64,000 nucleotides of DNA. Origin: Phycisphaerales bacterium (GTDB lineage: Bacteria; Planctomycetota; Phycisphaerae; Phycisphaerales; UBA1924). Of the stretch, positions 27,091 through 36,018 are shown one piece after another. Each line of letters begins with the position of its first letter. The first letter of the stretch is position 1. Under the pieces are notes generated by a model. The model had not been told where the DNA came from, made no database searches, and saw only the letters and a program-made list of their open reading frames with translations. Where the stretch lies: the NCBI GenBank assembly GCA_016709445.1, contig JADJMV010000018.1:17620-81619 (forward strand), in the 5' to 3' direction. Position numbers and translations under genes: made by a program.

Positions 27091-27166
27091 CTTCGTCACT
27101 TCGTCTCTGCGTCTCTTCGTCTCTTCGTCTCTTCGTCTCTGCATCTCTGCATCTCTGCATCTCTCC
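27091..27166 (-). repeat. Octamer tandem repeat (GAGACGAA/GAGATGCA), locus 3
   Basis: The longest of three such arrays, about nine 8-base units directly 3' of the GH31 stop codon. Read on the minus strand: three GAGATGCA, three GAGACGAA, GAGACGCA, GAGACGAA and GTGACGAA after the leader GGGGTGGGGA. It lies in the convergent gap with the YkgJ gene. Nothing else is seen in 27045-27172. Confidence 0.85.
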
Positions 27167-27172
27167 CCACCC

Positions 27173-29326
27173 CTAATCCAGCCCGATCGGCATCTGATTC
27201 GGCCCACCCACCAGCACCGTGATCATGTCGCCGCCGATTCCGGTCGCCCGAGCCACGCGTTCCCCATCCAGCAGCACGACGATCTCCGCCACCCGCAGCG
27301 GTCGGGGCAGGCGCCCCTCCGCCGACTCCACCCAGACGCGCACATGGTTGTTGTCGCGCTCCGCGGCGTAGCGCGAGAGTAAGTACTCCCCCTCGCGATA
27401 GGCGAAGCCCTCGCCGGCGTCCTCGAAGAGTGACCCCTCGGCGCGGCCGGTGGAATCGAGATTCACGATGAGCGTGATCGGATCCAGCGGGCGCTCGTCG
27501 GTATGCTGCATGATCGGGCCCAGGGGCAAGATCGCGCCGGGGCGCAGGAACAGTTGCGGGAGGTTGGCATCGATCGCGGCCGCGGGCTCGAAGCGGCGCC
27601 ACAACCCCGAGGGCATCGCCGAACGGCACTTGTTGTCCGGCGCGGCGCTCGCCCGGACGAGGACGTCGCGCCCGAGCAGGAACGAGTCGTCCGCATCCCG
27701 CAGGGCGGGGTCGGCCGGATCGGCAAAGAAGAGCGGACGCATCGGCGGCACACCGGACTGCTCCGCCTCGCGGAAGAGCGTGTAGTAGTAGGGGAGCAGC
27801 CGGTACCGCCGCTCCAGGGCCAGCCGGCAGGCGTGCTCGCACGCCGGACCGAAGCTCCACGGCTCGTGCCGGTTGGTGCTCTTGTCCGAGTGCGCTCGCG
27901 CGAAGGGCAGCAGTGCCCCGATGCCCATCCACCTCGCGAAGAGCTCGGCGTCGGCGTTCTCCGCGAACCCGCCGATATCGCAGCCGGCGAAGGGCTGCGC
28001 GCTCAGACCCAGATTGAGCATCATCGGGATCGTCCAGGAGAGGTGCTCCCACGTACTCGCCGAATCCCCCGTCCAGCAGCACGCGTAGCGGTGGCCGCCG
28101 AGGTAGTTGGAGCGGCTGAGCACGAACGGGCGCCGTCCGGGTCGCTCGCGCAGAAGTCCCTCGAACGTCGCCCGCGCCATCTGCATGCCGTACGCGTTGT
28201 GGTACCGCGCGTGCGTGTCCGGCCCGCCCAGATCCGGGTCGGCGCGGTGGGTGCAGTCGAGCGGGATCGACCGCCCCGGCCCGTCAAAGACCGAGGGCTC
28301 GTTCATGTCATTCCACACCCCGTCGGCCCCGATCCGGACGAACCGCGCCGTCAGGTCGCCCCACCAGCGCCGAGCCCCGGCGTTCAGGAAGTCGGGGAAG
28401 GCACACCGCCCGGGCCACACGTCGCCCTCGAAGGGCGTCCCATCCGGGCGCATCACGAAGTGCCCGTGCTCCAGCCCTTCCGAATAGGCCGGGTACTCCG
28501 CGTCGATCTTGACGCCGGGGTCGAGGATCCACGCCGTCCGGAACCCCCGCAGACGGAGCTGCGCGATCATCTTCTCGGCGTCGGGGAAACGGTGCTCGTC
28601 GATCGTAAACGTGCGCGCCCCGTCCGCATAGTCGATGTCCAGCCACAGCGTGTCGCACGGGATCCATCGGGCGCGGAAGTCCTCGGCGATCCCCAGCAGC
28701 TCGTGCTCCGCGCCGTACGAGTAGCGGCACTGGTGGAAACCCAACGCCCAGCGCGGCGGGAGCGGCGTCGTCCCGATCAGCAACGCCAACTCCGCCATCA
28801 CGCCGCCCGGCGAATCGGCCTCGATCACGTAGACCGCCGGCGCCGCTCCCTCGGTCGCCGCCTGCACGTGATCCTCCAGCAGAATCTCACACCGGCGTGT
28901 GGTGTCGAACAGCACCCCGAACGCCGTCCCATCGTCGCGCAGCGCGAGCACCCAGGGGTGCGACTGGTACAGCGAGGGCGTCTGCAGGTCGTACCCGAAG
29001 GAGTCGGTGTTCCAGAGCACCGCTACCCGCGAGTTGCGGCGGAGTCCCCCGGCCGCCTCGCCGCACCCGTAGAAGTGCGTCCCCTTCGGACAGCGGACCC
29101 GCACCAGCGCCCGGCCGCCCGCTTCCCTGGCAAACTCGGGTTGCACCCCGACGGGGCCCTCGACCGGGATGTCCTCCAGTGGCCCCACAATCGCCACGGA
29201 GGGTGGCGGCGGCGGACTGCCCGGAGCCAGAAACCGGACCGTCCGGGCGCCGACCCGTATCGGTGCGGGGTCCCGGGCCCACTCGCTGGCGGGCGTCGCT
29301 TCCTTGCGGCTGCTCTTGTCTTGCAA
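27173..29326 (-). CDS. Glycoside hydrolase family 31 alpha-glucosidase-type enzyme
   Basis: 717-aa retaining alpha-glycosidase. The N-terminal beta domain includes HFYGCGEAAGGLRRN. The barrel has RWALGFHQCRYSYG and CDTLWLDIDYADGARTFTID. The nucleophile Asp is in GVWNDMNEPSVF, and the acid/base Asp in CWTGDSASTWEHLSWTI, followed by GCDIGGF. The C-terminal beta domains carry FLRPGAILPLGP. The start is TTG at 29326. No signal peptide, so probably intracellular, hydrolysing alpha-linked glucose from maltooligosaccharides or similar. An octamer repeat array follows its stop. The upstream ECF sigma gene is on the same strand at 121 bp. Confidence 0.92.
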   Translation of the reverse strand: MQDKSSRKEATPASEWARDPAPIRVGARTVRFLAPGSPPPPPSVAIVGPLEDIPVEGPVGVQPEFAREAGGRALVRVRCPKGTHFYGCGEAAGGLRRNSRVAVLWNTDSFGYDLQTPSLYQSHPWVLALRDDGTAFGVLFDTTRRCEILLEDHVQAATEGAAPAVYVIEADSPGGVMAELALLIGTTPLPPRWALGFHQCRYSYGAEHELLGIAEDFRARWIPCDTLWLDIDYADGARTFTIDEHRFPDAEKMIAQLRLRGFRTAWILDPGVKIDAEYPAYSEGLEHGHFVMRPDGTPFEGDVWPGRCAFPDFLNAGARRWWGDLTARFVRIGADGVWNDMNEPSVFDGPGRSIPLDCTHRADPDLGGPDTHARYHNAYGMQMARATFEGLLRERPGRRPFVLSRSNYLGGHRYACCWTGDSASTWEHLSWTIPMMLNLGLSAQPFAGCDIGGFAENADAELFARWMGIGALLPFARAHSDKSTNRHEPWSFGPACEHACRLALERRYRLLPYYYTLFREAEQSGVPPMRPLFFADPADPALRDADDSFLLGRDVLVRASAAPDNKCRSAMPSGLWRRFEPAAAIDANLPQLFLRPGAILPLGPIMQHTDERPLDPITLIVNLDSTGRAEGSLFEDAGEGFAYREGEYLLSRYAAERDNNHVRVWVESAEGRLPRPLRVAEIVVLLDGERVARATGIGGDMITVLVGGPNQMPIGLD

Positions 29327-29447
29327 GATTCGGCTCTCTCGGTGTGAATGAACCGCGCCATGCTATCGACCAGTTCCCCCCGGTGGGCCCAGTCCCGCGC
29401 GACACAAACCTCTATGAGCCAAGGCTTCCCAGTGCACCGCAGACCGA

Positions 29448-30272
29448 TCAATCGGCCCGGGCCCCGCCCGCAAGCCCGATCTCTCGCAGCACACGTTCCC
29501 GGAGGCCCGGCGGCAGGTGGTCGGTGCCGGCCGCACGGCAAAGGTCCGCCACGAGGTCCATGCTCTGGAAGACCGCCCGGCACCGCTCGCAGGTGATCCC
29601 ATCCAGCATCGGGAAGGGTGCCCCGCGGTCCAGAGCGTCCTGCTTGGCGTTGAGCAGGTCGATGCAGACCCGCTCCTCGTAGGCCGGCGGCGGGGCATCG
29701 CGGGTCGGCACGGCCGCCGTGAGCGCCCGGTAGAGCGCCAGCCTGGCGCGGTGGAGGCGCGTCTTCACGGTTGCCTCCTTCATGTCCAGAACCTCGGCCG
29801 TCTCCGCCACGCTCAGGCCCGCAATCTCTTTGAGCACGAGCGGGATGCGGTAGTCGTCCGAGAGCGCCGCGATCTCCACCTCCAGAGCCTCGAGCGCCTC
29901 GCGCCGAACGATTCTGTACAGCGGCGTGTCCTCGTCGGTCAGCGCGGCCGGCACAGGTCCGGTGGCGGGCAGGTCCGACTCGAGCGGCACGGAGTGTGCA
30001 CCCTGACGGGCCTGGGTGCGATGGAATCGCTTGCACGCCCGACTCGCGATCCGATAGAGCCAGGTCGTCGCAGAAGACTCCCCGCGGAAGCCGGGCCACG
30101 ACCGGTATGCCCCCAAGAACGTCTCCTGGACCACGTCCGCCGCATCCTGTGCATTCCCGCAGAACCGCAGCGCCAGTGCGTACACCCTGGTCCCATGTGA
30201 ATCCATGAGCCGAGCGATCGCTTGGTCGGGCGAGGATCCGGGGGAGAGCTCGTCGGGCTCTGGAGAACGCAT
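29448..30272 (-). CDS. ECF-type sigma factor with Cys-containing C-terminal extension
   Basis: 274-aa sigma-70 family protein. Region 2: IARLMDSHGTRVYALALRFCGNAQDAADVVQETFLGAYRSWPGF...TTWLYRIASRACKRF. Region 4: EIAALSDDYRIPLVLKEIAGLSVAETAEVLDMKEATVKTRLHRARLALYRAL. It continues ~90 residues further with ITCERCRAVFQSMDLVADLC, a CxxC-type segment like a fused zinc-finger or anti-sigma-like domain. The start at 30272 (MRSPEPDELS) is chosen because upstream codons lack conservation; no clear Shine-Dalgarno. The 400-bp region upstream separates it from the divergent MBL gene. Confidence 0.87.
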   Translation of the reverse strand: MRSPEPDELSPGSSPDQAIARLMDSHGTRVYALALRFCGNAQDAADVVQETFLGAYRSWPGFRGESSATTWLYRIASRACKRFHRTQARQGAHSVPLESDLPATGPVPAALTDEDTPLYRIVRREALEALEVEIAALSDDYRIPLVLKEIAGLSVAETAEVLDMKEATVKTRLHRARLALYRALTAAVPTRDAPPPAYEERVCIDLLNAKQDALDRGAPFPMLDGITCERCRAVFQSMDLVADLCRAAGTDHLPPGLRERVLREIGLAGGARAD

Positions 30273-30672
30273 ATCCAGCGAGTGTATGCGGTTACGACCG
30301 AGCCGCATCCCGGCGAAGCCGGCCGCAAGGAGACAACCTCGCCGTGGTGCGATGATCCCGATCGCCGCGCGCCATCCGCGGGACGTGCCGGGTCGATCCT
30401 GTCTCGAGGCGGGAGTTCGGGGCCGGACCGCGCCCGTCGATCCGGTCGATACCGGCTTGTTCGGCCGCCCGGGCCCGCGCGGCTCGGCCACCGCTGCGAG
30501 GCGGCCGCGAGAGCCCGGAAGTCCGGAGCGTGCGCGCTTGGCCCGAGAGCGCGGGGGGGGCGCCCGCCCGCTCGTCCCTAGACTCTTGGCGTTCCGGCTC
30601 GCGAGCACGGGGCCCCGCGAGCCCGCGGGCGCCCAATGAGGTCCCCGCGAGCGCAACCCGGAGGCGTCGGCC
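30273..30672. other. 400-bp non-coding divergent region
   Basis: Between the ECF sigma gene (minus) and the MBL-rhodanese gene (plus). It is extremely GC-rich with G8 and C runs, and open frames here look like composition artefacts. I see no gene, no repeat shared with the rest of the window and no clear -35/-10 pair. GGAGG at about 30660 serves the plus-strand gene. Confidence 0.6.
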
Positions 30673-32094
30673 ATGTTTCTGAGAATGATCTACGACGACC
30701 GGCTCGCCCAGGCGGCATACGTCATCGGCTGCCAGCGAACCGGCGAGGCGGTCGTCATCGACCCCGAACGCGACGTCGATCGTTACATCGCCCTCGCCGC
30801 CGCCAACGGTCTCAAGATCACCGCCGTCACCGAGACCCACATCCACGCCGACTTCCTCTCGGGATCACGAGAACTCGCGCGTCGAACCGGCGCGACCGTC
30901 TACCTCTCGGACGAGGGCGGGCCGGACTGGACCTACCGCTGGCCCGCCGCGGGCGGCGTCGAGGTCCGCCTGCTCAAGAGCGGCGACACCTTCAAGGTTG
31001 GCAACATCCAGCTCCAGGCCGTCCATACCCCCGGCCACACCCCCGAACATCTCATGTTCATGGTGACCGATCTCGGCGCCGGCGCCACCGAGCCGATCGG
31101 CATCGCAACCGGTGATTTCGTTTTCGTCGGCGATCTTGGCCGGCCCGACCTGCTCGAGACCGCCGCCGGACAGGCCGGCGTCAAGGAGGGATTCGCCCGG
31201 ACCCTGAACCAGAGCGCCGTGAAGTTCCTCGACCTGCCCGACTACCTCCAGGTCTGGCCCGCCCACGGCGCGGGCAGTGCCTGCGGCAAGGCGCTCGGCG
31301 CCGTCCCCAGCTCCACCGTCGGCTACGAGAAGCGCTTCAACGCCTCGCTGCGCCACGCCGGCCACGAGCGCGAGTTCGTCCAGTTCATCCTGGATGGACA
31401 GCCGGCGCCGCCGCTCTACTTCGCGCGCATGAAGGCCGAGAATCGCGACGGAGTCCCGCCCCTGCCCGAGCTGCCCCACCCCGGCCGACTCGACGCCGGT
31501 GCGGTCGACGGCCGCACCGTCGCCATCCTCGACACCCGCCCCTGGCCCGCCTTCCGCGACGGGCACCTCCCCGGCTCGCTGTGGGCTCCCGTGAGCACGC
31601 AGCTCCCGATGGTCGCCGGGAGCTACATCGAACCCGAGCAGCAGATTGTCCTGGTCTGCGAGCCCGCGCAGGTCGAGGCCCTCGTCCGTGACCTCGTCCG
31701 CATCGGCCTCGACCGTGTCATCGGCTACGTCAGTGCCGCCGATATCGCGGGGAATCCCTCGCTCGAGTCCACCCCGGAGATCGACGCCGCGCAGCTCAAG
31801 CAACGCCTGGGCAGGCACGGCGGGGCAGATAGTGGTACCTTCATCCTCGATGCTCGCAACGAACACGAGCACGCAGAGGGAGCCATCGATGGCGCGCTCA
31901 ACATCGCCCACACCAGGCTCGGGCCGAGGGTCGCCGAACTCCCGACGGATCGAACCATCGTCTGCCACTGTCGAAGCGGTGTCCGCTCCGCGGCCGCGAC
32001 GGCATTCCTCCGGCGGCAGGGCCTCGACGTGATCAATCTTGCCGGAGGGTTCCTCGCGTGGGAAAGCGCCGGCGGCCGAGTCGCCCGCGCCTGA
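30673..32094 (+). CDS. MBL-fold hydrolase with two rhodanese domains (persulfide-dioxygenase-like)
   Basis: 473-aa cytosolic protein. The metallo-beta-lactamase domain (1-~240) has THIHADFLSGSREL, VHTPGHTPEHL, TGDFVFVGDLGRPDL and VWPAHGAGSACGKAL, the ETHE1/persulfide-dioxygenase pattern. A first rhodanese-like domain (~275-360, DTRPWPAFRDGHLPGSLWAP) is followed by an active-looking second one ending IVCHCRSGVRSAAATAFLR, whose Cys is the persulfide carrier. It likely oxidises glutathione or protein persulfide to sulfite and moves sulfane sulfur. GGAGG precedes the start. TauE follows at 39 bp, consistent with sulfite export. Confidence 0.88.
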   Translation: MFLRMIYDDRLAQAAYVIGCQRTGEAVVIDPERDVDRYIALAAANGLKITAVTETHIHADFLSGSRELARRTGATVYLSDEGGPDWTYRWPAAGGVEVRLLKSGDTFKVGNIQLQAVHTPGHTPEHLMFMVTDLGAGATEPIGIATGDFVFVGDLGRPDLLETAAGQAGVKEGFARTLNQSAVKFLDLPDYLQVWPAHGAGSACGKALGAVPSSTVGYEKRFNASLRHAGHEREFVQFILDGQPAPPLYFARMKAENRDGVPPLPELPHPGRLDAGAVDGRTVAILDTRPWPAFRDGHLPGSLWAPVSTQLPMVAGSYIEPEQQIVLVCEPAQVEALVRDLVRIGLDRVIGYVSAADIAGNPSLESTPEIDAAQLKQRLGRHGGADSGTFILDARNEHEHAEGAIDGALNIAHTRLGPRVAELPTDRTIVCHCRSGVRSAAATAFLRRQGLDVINLAGGFLAWESAGGRVARA

Positions 32095-32133
32095 TCCGCT
32101 TCCCGCGCCGCGGCGCCCATCGTCGGAGGGTGT

Positions 32134-32971
32134 GTGGTCTACGCCGTCGCCGGAGCCCTGGTCATCGGCATCAGCCTCGGGCTCCTCGGCTCGGGCGGAT
32201 CCATCCTCACCGTCCCCGTCCTGGTCTATCTGCTCCACACCCCCGACAAGCTCGCGATCGCAGAGAGCCTCGCGATCGTCGGCGGTATCGCGGCTGTCGG
32301 TGTCGTCCAGCACGCCTTCCGGCGCCACACGCAGTGGCGCTACGTCCTCTGGTTCGGCATCCCCGGCATGGCGGGAGCCTATCTGGGCGCACTCGCAGCC
32401 AAGCACGTGCCCGGCGCGCTCCAACTGGCCCTCTTCGCGATCGTCATGCTCGGCGCCTCGTGGGCCATGCTCCGCGGCGGAGCCCGGAAGGCCGCGCCGA
32501 ATGACGCGCCGGCCGAGGGCGGCCAAGCGCCCAGGGCCGCCCGCCTTGCCGAGGTCGTCGCTATGGGCGCCGGCGTCGGTGCCATGACCGGGTTCGTCGG
32601 GGTCGGGGGCGGCTTTCTTATCGTGCCCGCGCTCGCCCTCCTGGTGCGACTGCCCATGCGGGAGGCCGTAGGCACGAGTCTTGCCATCATCGCCCTCAAC
32701 TCCGCGGCCGGCTTCCTTAAGCACTCCCGCGTGCTCCCCGAACTCGGCCTCCAGATCGACTGGGGCCTCATCGCTACGTTCATCGTGATCGGCGGCGCGG
32801 GGAGCATCGCCGGCGGGTTTCTCGCCTCGCGCGTGCACCAGCAGAAGCTGCGGCGGATCTTCGCCGTCTTCCTCGTCCTCATGGGGGCTTTCATCCTGAT
32901 CCGCGAGGCCCCGCGCGTCCTGGCCGGTCCGACGCCCGCGCCCGTGTCGGACGATGGGGGCAAAGGGCTAG
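32134..32971 (+). CDS. TauE/SafE-family sulfite/sulfonate exporter (frameshifted near the end)
   Basis: About 278-aa permease with eight hydrophobic segments in two halves: GISLGLLGSGGSILTVPVLVYLL and GAMTGFVGVGGGFLIVPALALLV show the paired TauE motif. GTG start at 32134 after GGAGGG. The frame as given runs past the natural end, antisense through the Rrf2 gene, because of one extra G in the G5 run at 32956-32960. Removing it gives DGAKG and a TAG at 32969-32971. That TAG overlaps the Rrf2 TAG on the other strand inside GGGCTAGCCC. It probably exports sulfite made by the upstream MBL-rhodanese. Confidence 0.82.
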
Positions 32972-33465
32972 CCCTCGGAAGCCTTCGATCGATGGGTCAG
33001 GATCGTGACCGCTTCCGGACGCTTCGGGCCGGGCGGGAAGTCGCACCGCTTGTCGAGGTTCAGCGGCACGATCTGATCGACCAACAGGTCCGAAATCGTC
33101 GTGCCCCCGAGGCGCTGTTCGGCGTCGCGGACCAATTCCGCAAGAACGCTGTGCAGGGGGCAAAGCCCCCCAGCGTGCTCGGTCAGCGCCAGCGGGCACG
33201 AGTTGATCCGCGGGAGCGGTTCCAGCGCCTCGACCACGTCGAGCATGGTCAGCTTGTTCGGGGCGAGTGCCAGGGCGAAGCCCCCGGTCGGTCCCCGTTG
33301 GCTGGAGACGATCCCCGCCCGCGCCAACGTGTTGAGCACCTTGGACATGTAGCCCTCGGGCACCACCGTCGCGGCGGCGATGGCCTGGCTCGTGGCGTTG
33401 TCCCCCTCGGCCTTGGCGAGGTAGATGACGGCACGAAGAGCGTATTCGGTGGTTCTCGAGAGCAT
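32968..33465 (-). CDS. Rrf2-family transcriptional regulator
   Basis: 165-aa winged-helix regulator. MLSRTTEYALRAVIYLA opens the family. The recognition region is TSQAIAAATVVPEGYMSKVLNTLARAGIVSSQRGPTGGFALA. Cysteines follow at NSCPLALTEHAGGLCPLHS. This is a C-x11-C pair, with a further Cys in KRCDFPPG, so a [2Fe-2S] or redox-sensing centre is possible, although the classic three-Cys spacing is not matched. It is divergent from the cbb3 operon across 170 bp that contains an inverted repeat on the promoter, so it is the best candidate regulator of the oxidase and of itself. Confidence 0.9.
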   Translation of the reverse strand: MLSRTTEYALRAVIYLAKAEGDNATSQAIAAATVVPEGYMSKVLNTLARAGIVSSQRGPTGGFALALAPNKLTMLDVVEALEPLPRINSCPLALTEHAGGLCPLHSVLAELVRDAEQRLGGTTISDLLVDQIVPLNLDKRCDFPPGPKRPEAVTILTHRSKASEG

Positions 33466-33516
33466 GCTTCCAGCCCGGGCTCCGTCGGGATCGGACGCCC
33501 ATCGGTAAATGTGCGG

Positions 33517-33553
33517 TTGACAGGATTGTATTTGCAGAGAAAGATATCTGCAA
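33517..33553 (+). promoter_or_regulatory. Probable cco operon promoter with overlapping inverted repeat
   Basis: TTGACA at 33517-33522 is spaced 18 bp from AAGATA (33541-33546), a plausible sigma-70-type promoter facing ccoNO. A perfect 7-bp inverted repeat, TTGCAGA (33532-33538) and TCTGCAA (33547-33553) around an 8-base spacer, covers the -10 element. A dimeric repressor bound here, most likely the adjacent Rrf2 protein, would block RNA polymerase. No FNR-type TTGAT-N4-ATCAA box is seen. Confidence 0.5.
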
Positions 33554-33635
33554 GTCCGATTGAGGGATCCGCGGAGAGTTTTTGCCGCCCATCGTGATCG
33601 ACGAAGCGTGCAGGCGAAGAAAGGGGTTTGTTCGG

Positions 33636-35821
33636 ATGAGCCAGACACAGGCGGCCGGCGGTACCGGCGCGATGCAGGAATTCACCTACGACGACGCGAT
33701 CGTCCGGAAGTTCTTGCTCGCGACCCTGCTCTGGGGCGTGGTCGGCATGCTCGTGGGGCTTCTGATCGCCGTCGAGATGGTGCTCCCCGACCTGAGCATG
33801 GGGATCCCTTTCCTCTCCTTTGGGCGGCTCCGGCCCCTCCACACCAACGCGGTGATCTTCGCCTTCGCCGGCAACGCCGTCTTCACCGCCGTCTACTACT
33901 CCACACAGCGGCTCTGCAAGGCCCGCATGTGGAGCGACACGCTCAGCAAGCTCCATTTCTGGGGCTGGCAGCTCATCATCGTCTCAGCCGCCATCACCCT
34001 GCCGCTGGGCATCACCCAGGGCAAGGAATACGCCGAGCTCGAGTGGCCCATCGACCTGGCGATCGCCGTGGTCTGGCTCGGCTTCTTCGGCACCAACTTC
34101 TTCATGACGCTCGTCAAGCGTCGTGAGCGGCACATGTACGTCGCGCTGTGGTTCTACATCGCCACCATCGTCACCGTGACGATGCTCCACGTCTTCAACA
34201 ATCTCTGGATCCCCGTGGGCCTCGTCCACCTCATCAAGACCGGGCAGATGCCCTCGCCCGAACTGGTCATGAAGAGCTACCCGATCTACGCCGGCGTCCA
34301 GGACGCCTTCATGCAGTGGTGGTACGGCCACAACGCCGTGGCCTTCTTCCTCACCACGCCCTTCCTCGGGCTCATGTACTACTTCCTGCCCAAGGCCGCC
34401 GACCGTCCGGTTTACTCCTACCGCCTCTCGATCGTGCACTTCTGGTCGCTCGTCTTCATCTACATCTGGGCCGGCCCGCACCACCTGCACTACACCGCCC
34501 TCCCGGCCTGGGCCAGCTCGCTGGGCATGGTCTTCAGCGTCATGCTCTGGATGCCCAGCTGGGGCGGCATGATCAACGGTCTGCTCACGCTCCGCGGCGC
34601 CTGGCACAAGGTCGCCGCCGACCCCGTCCTCAAGTTCTTCGTCATCGGCGTCACCTTCTACGGCATGTCCACCTTCGAAGGCCCGATGCTCAGCGTCAAG
34701 ACGGTCAATTCGCTCAGCCACTACACCGACTGGACGATCGCCCACGTGCACTCGGGCACCCTGGGCTGGAACGGGTTCATGACCTTCGGCATGATCTATT
34801 GGCTCGCGCCGCGCCTCTTCCAGACGCAACTCTTCAGCAAGAAGCTCGTCGCCTTGTCGTGCTCGGCGGGTACAACATCCTCCGCACCTGGGCCGCGCGG
34901 CCCAAGGCCTACGACGTCCCCGTCGTCCGCGCCCCGGCCCTCACCAAGGCCTATACCCCCGGCGCCGACGAGCACGCCGAGTCCCGCGTCCACGCCGTCG
35001 TCTCTGGCGGCCACGCCATGGACCGCTTCATCCAGGCCGCGTGGCACCGCCGGTGGGAACGCCTCCCCATCAAGTTCACCATGTGGGTGATCGTCGCGGT
35101 CGTGACCGCCTCGCTCTTCGAGATCATCCCGCTCTATGTCATCAAGAGCAACATCCCCACCATCGCCAGCGTCAAGCCCTATACCCCCCTGGAGCTCGCC
35201 GGGCGGGACGTCTACGTCGCCGAGGGCTGCTACAACTGCCACTCGCAGATGATCCGCCCGATCTACGCCGAGACCAAGCGCTACGGCGAATTCAGCAAGC
35301 CCGGCGAGTTCGTCTACGACCATCCCTTCCAGTGGGGCAGCCGGCGCATCGGCCCCGACCTCGCCCGCGAGGGCAAGGTCCAGGCCAGCGGCCTCTGGCA
35401 CCTCAACCACTTCTTCGATCCACGCTCCATCAACCAGCAATCCATCATGCCCCTCTACCGCACCCTCCTGGCCTCCTCCACCAACTTTGGGGATATCCAG
35501 GGACGCGTTGACGCCATGGCCATGCTCGGCGTTCCTTACGGCGACGCCATCAACGCCGCCCCCGACATGGCCCGCGAACAGGCCCGTGCCGTCGCCGCCG
35601 CCACGCTCCAGGAGGCCGGTGGATACACCCAGATCCGGCCCGATATCTGGGACGTCGTCAACGGCGGTGTGCCCGCCAGCGAGCAGGAGGCCGTCGAGAT
35701 CCTCAGCCAGAAGAAGGTCATCGCTGTCATCGCCTATCTGCAGCGGATGGGCACCGACCTGGGCAAGTCCGCCGATGCCGCGCCCGCCCCGACAGCCCTG
35801 AATGCCGGAGCCGGCCAATGA
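33636..35821 (+). CDS. ccoNO: cbb3-type cytochrome c oxidase, fused subunits I and II (CcoNO), disrupted
   Basis: Fused terminal oxidase: catalytic CcoN followed by monoheme CcoO. CcoN (from 33636) has IPFLSFGRLRPLHTNAVIFAFAGN, KLHFWGWQ, WYGHNAVAFFLTTPF, WAGPHHLHYTALPAW and AHVHSGTLGWNGFM, keeping the heme and CuB His ligands. After LFQTQLFSKKLV (about 34850) the frame breaks. About 60-70 codons expected for the last two CcoN helices are missing before VVLGGYNILRTWAARP resumes. From there it runs without a stop into CcoO (MDRFIQAAWHRRWERLP, heme site CYNCHSQMIRP). Fused CcoNO proteins are known in planctomycetes and Bacteroidetes. The deletion may be an assembly collapse. Confidence 0.87.
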
Positions 35822-36003
35822 CCCTCGGCGAACTCACCATCAACGATCTGTCCATCTACGCCGAAGTGGCGATGGTGATCTTTCTTGTCATCTTCCTCGC
35901 CGTCGCCGCCTGGGCGGTACGCAAGCCGAAGAACCAGCTGAACACGTGGGCCCGCCTGCCCCTCGATGAAACCGCCCCGGCCCGCCCGGACACCAAGAAC
36001 TGA
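35818..36003 (+). CDS. ccoQ: cbb3 oxidase small subunit CcoQ-like
   Basis: 61-aa single-pass membrane protein overlapping the CcoNO stop by 4 bases (ATGA). One helix (VAMVIFLVIFLAVAAWAV) is followed by KPKNQLNTWARLPLDE, the usual short CcoQ/FixQ layout. It stabilises the oxidase, in particular the association of CcoP. It is recognised by position and topology, since the family is weakly conserved. Confidence 0.78.
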   Translation: MTLGELTINDLSIYAEVAMVIFLVIFLAVAAWAVRKPKNQLNTWARLPLDETAPARPDTKN

Positions 36004-36018
36004 CCGAAGGGAATACGG

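Noticed and set aside
30308..30674. N-terminal extension of the ECF sigma factor
   Set aside because: Low-complexity Arg/Gly-rich residues without similarity to sigma region 2; the conserved protein begins near 30272.
32971..33597. A ~200-residue extension of TauE
   Set aside because: It reads antisense through the conserved Rrf2 gene, is Arg/Gly-rich and lacks any domain; a single extra G in a G5 run explains it.
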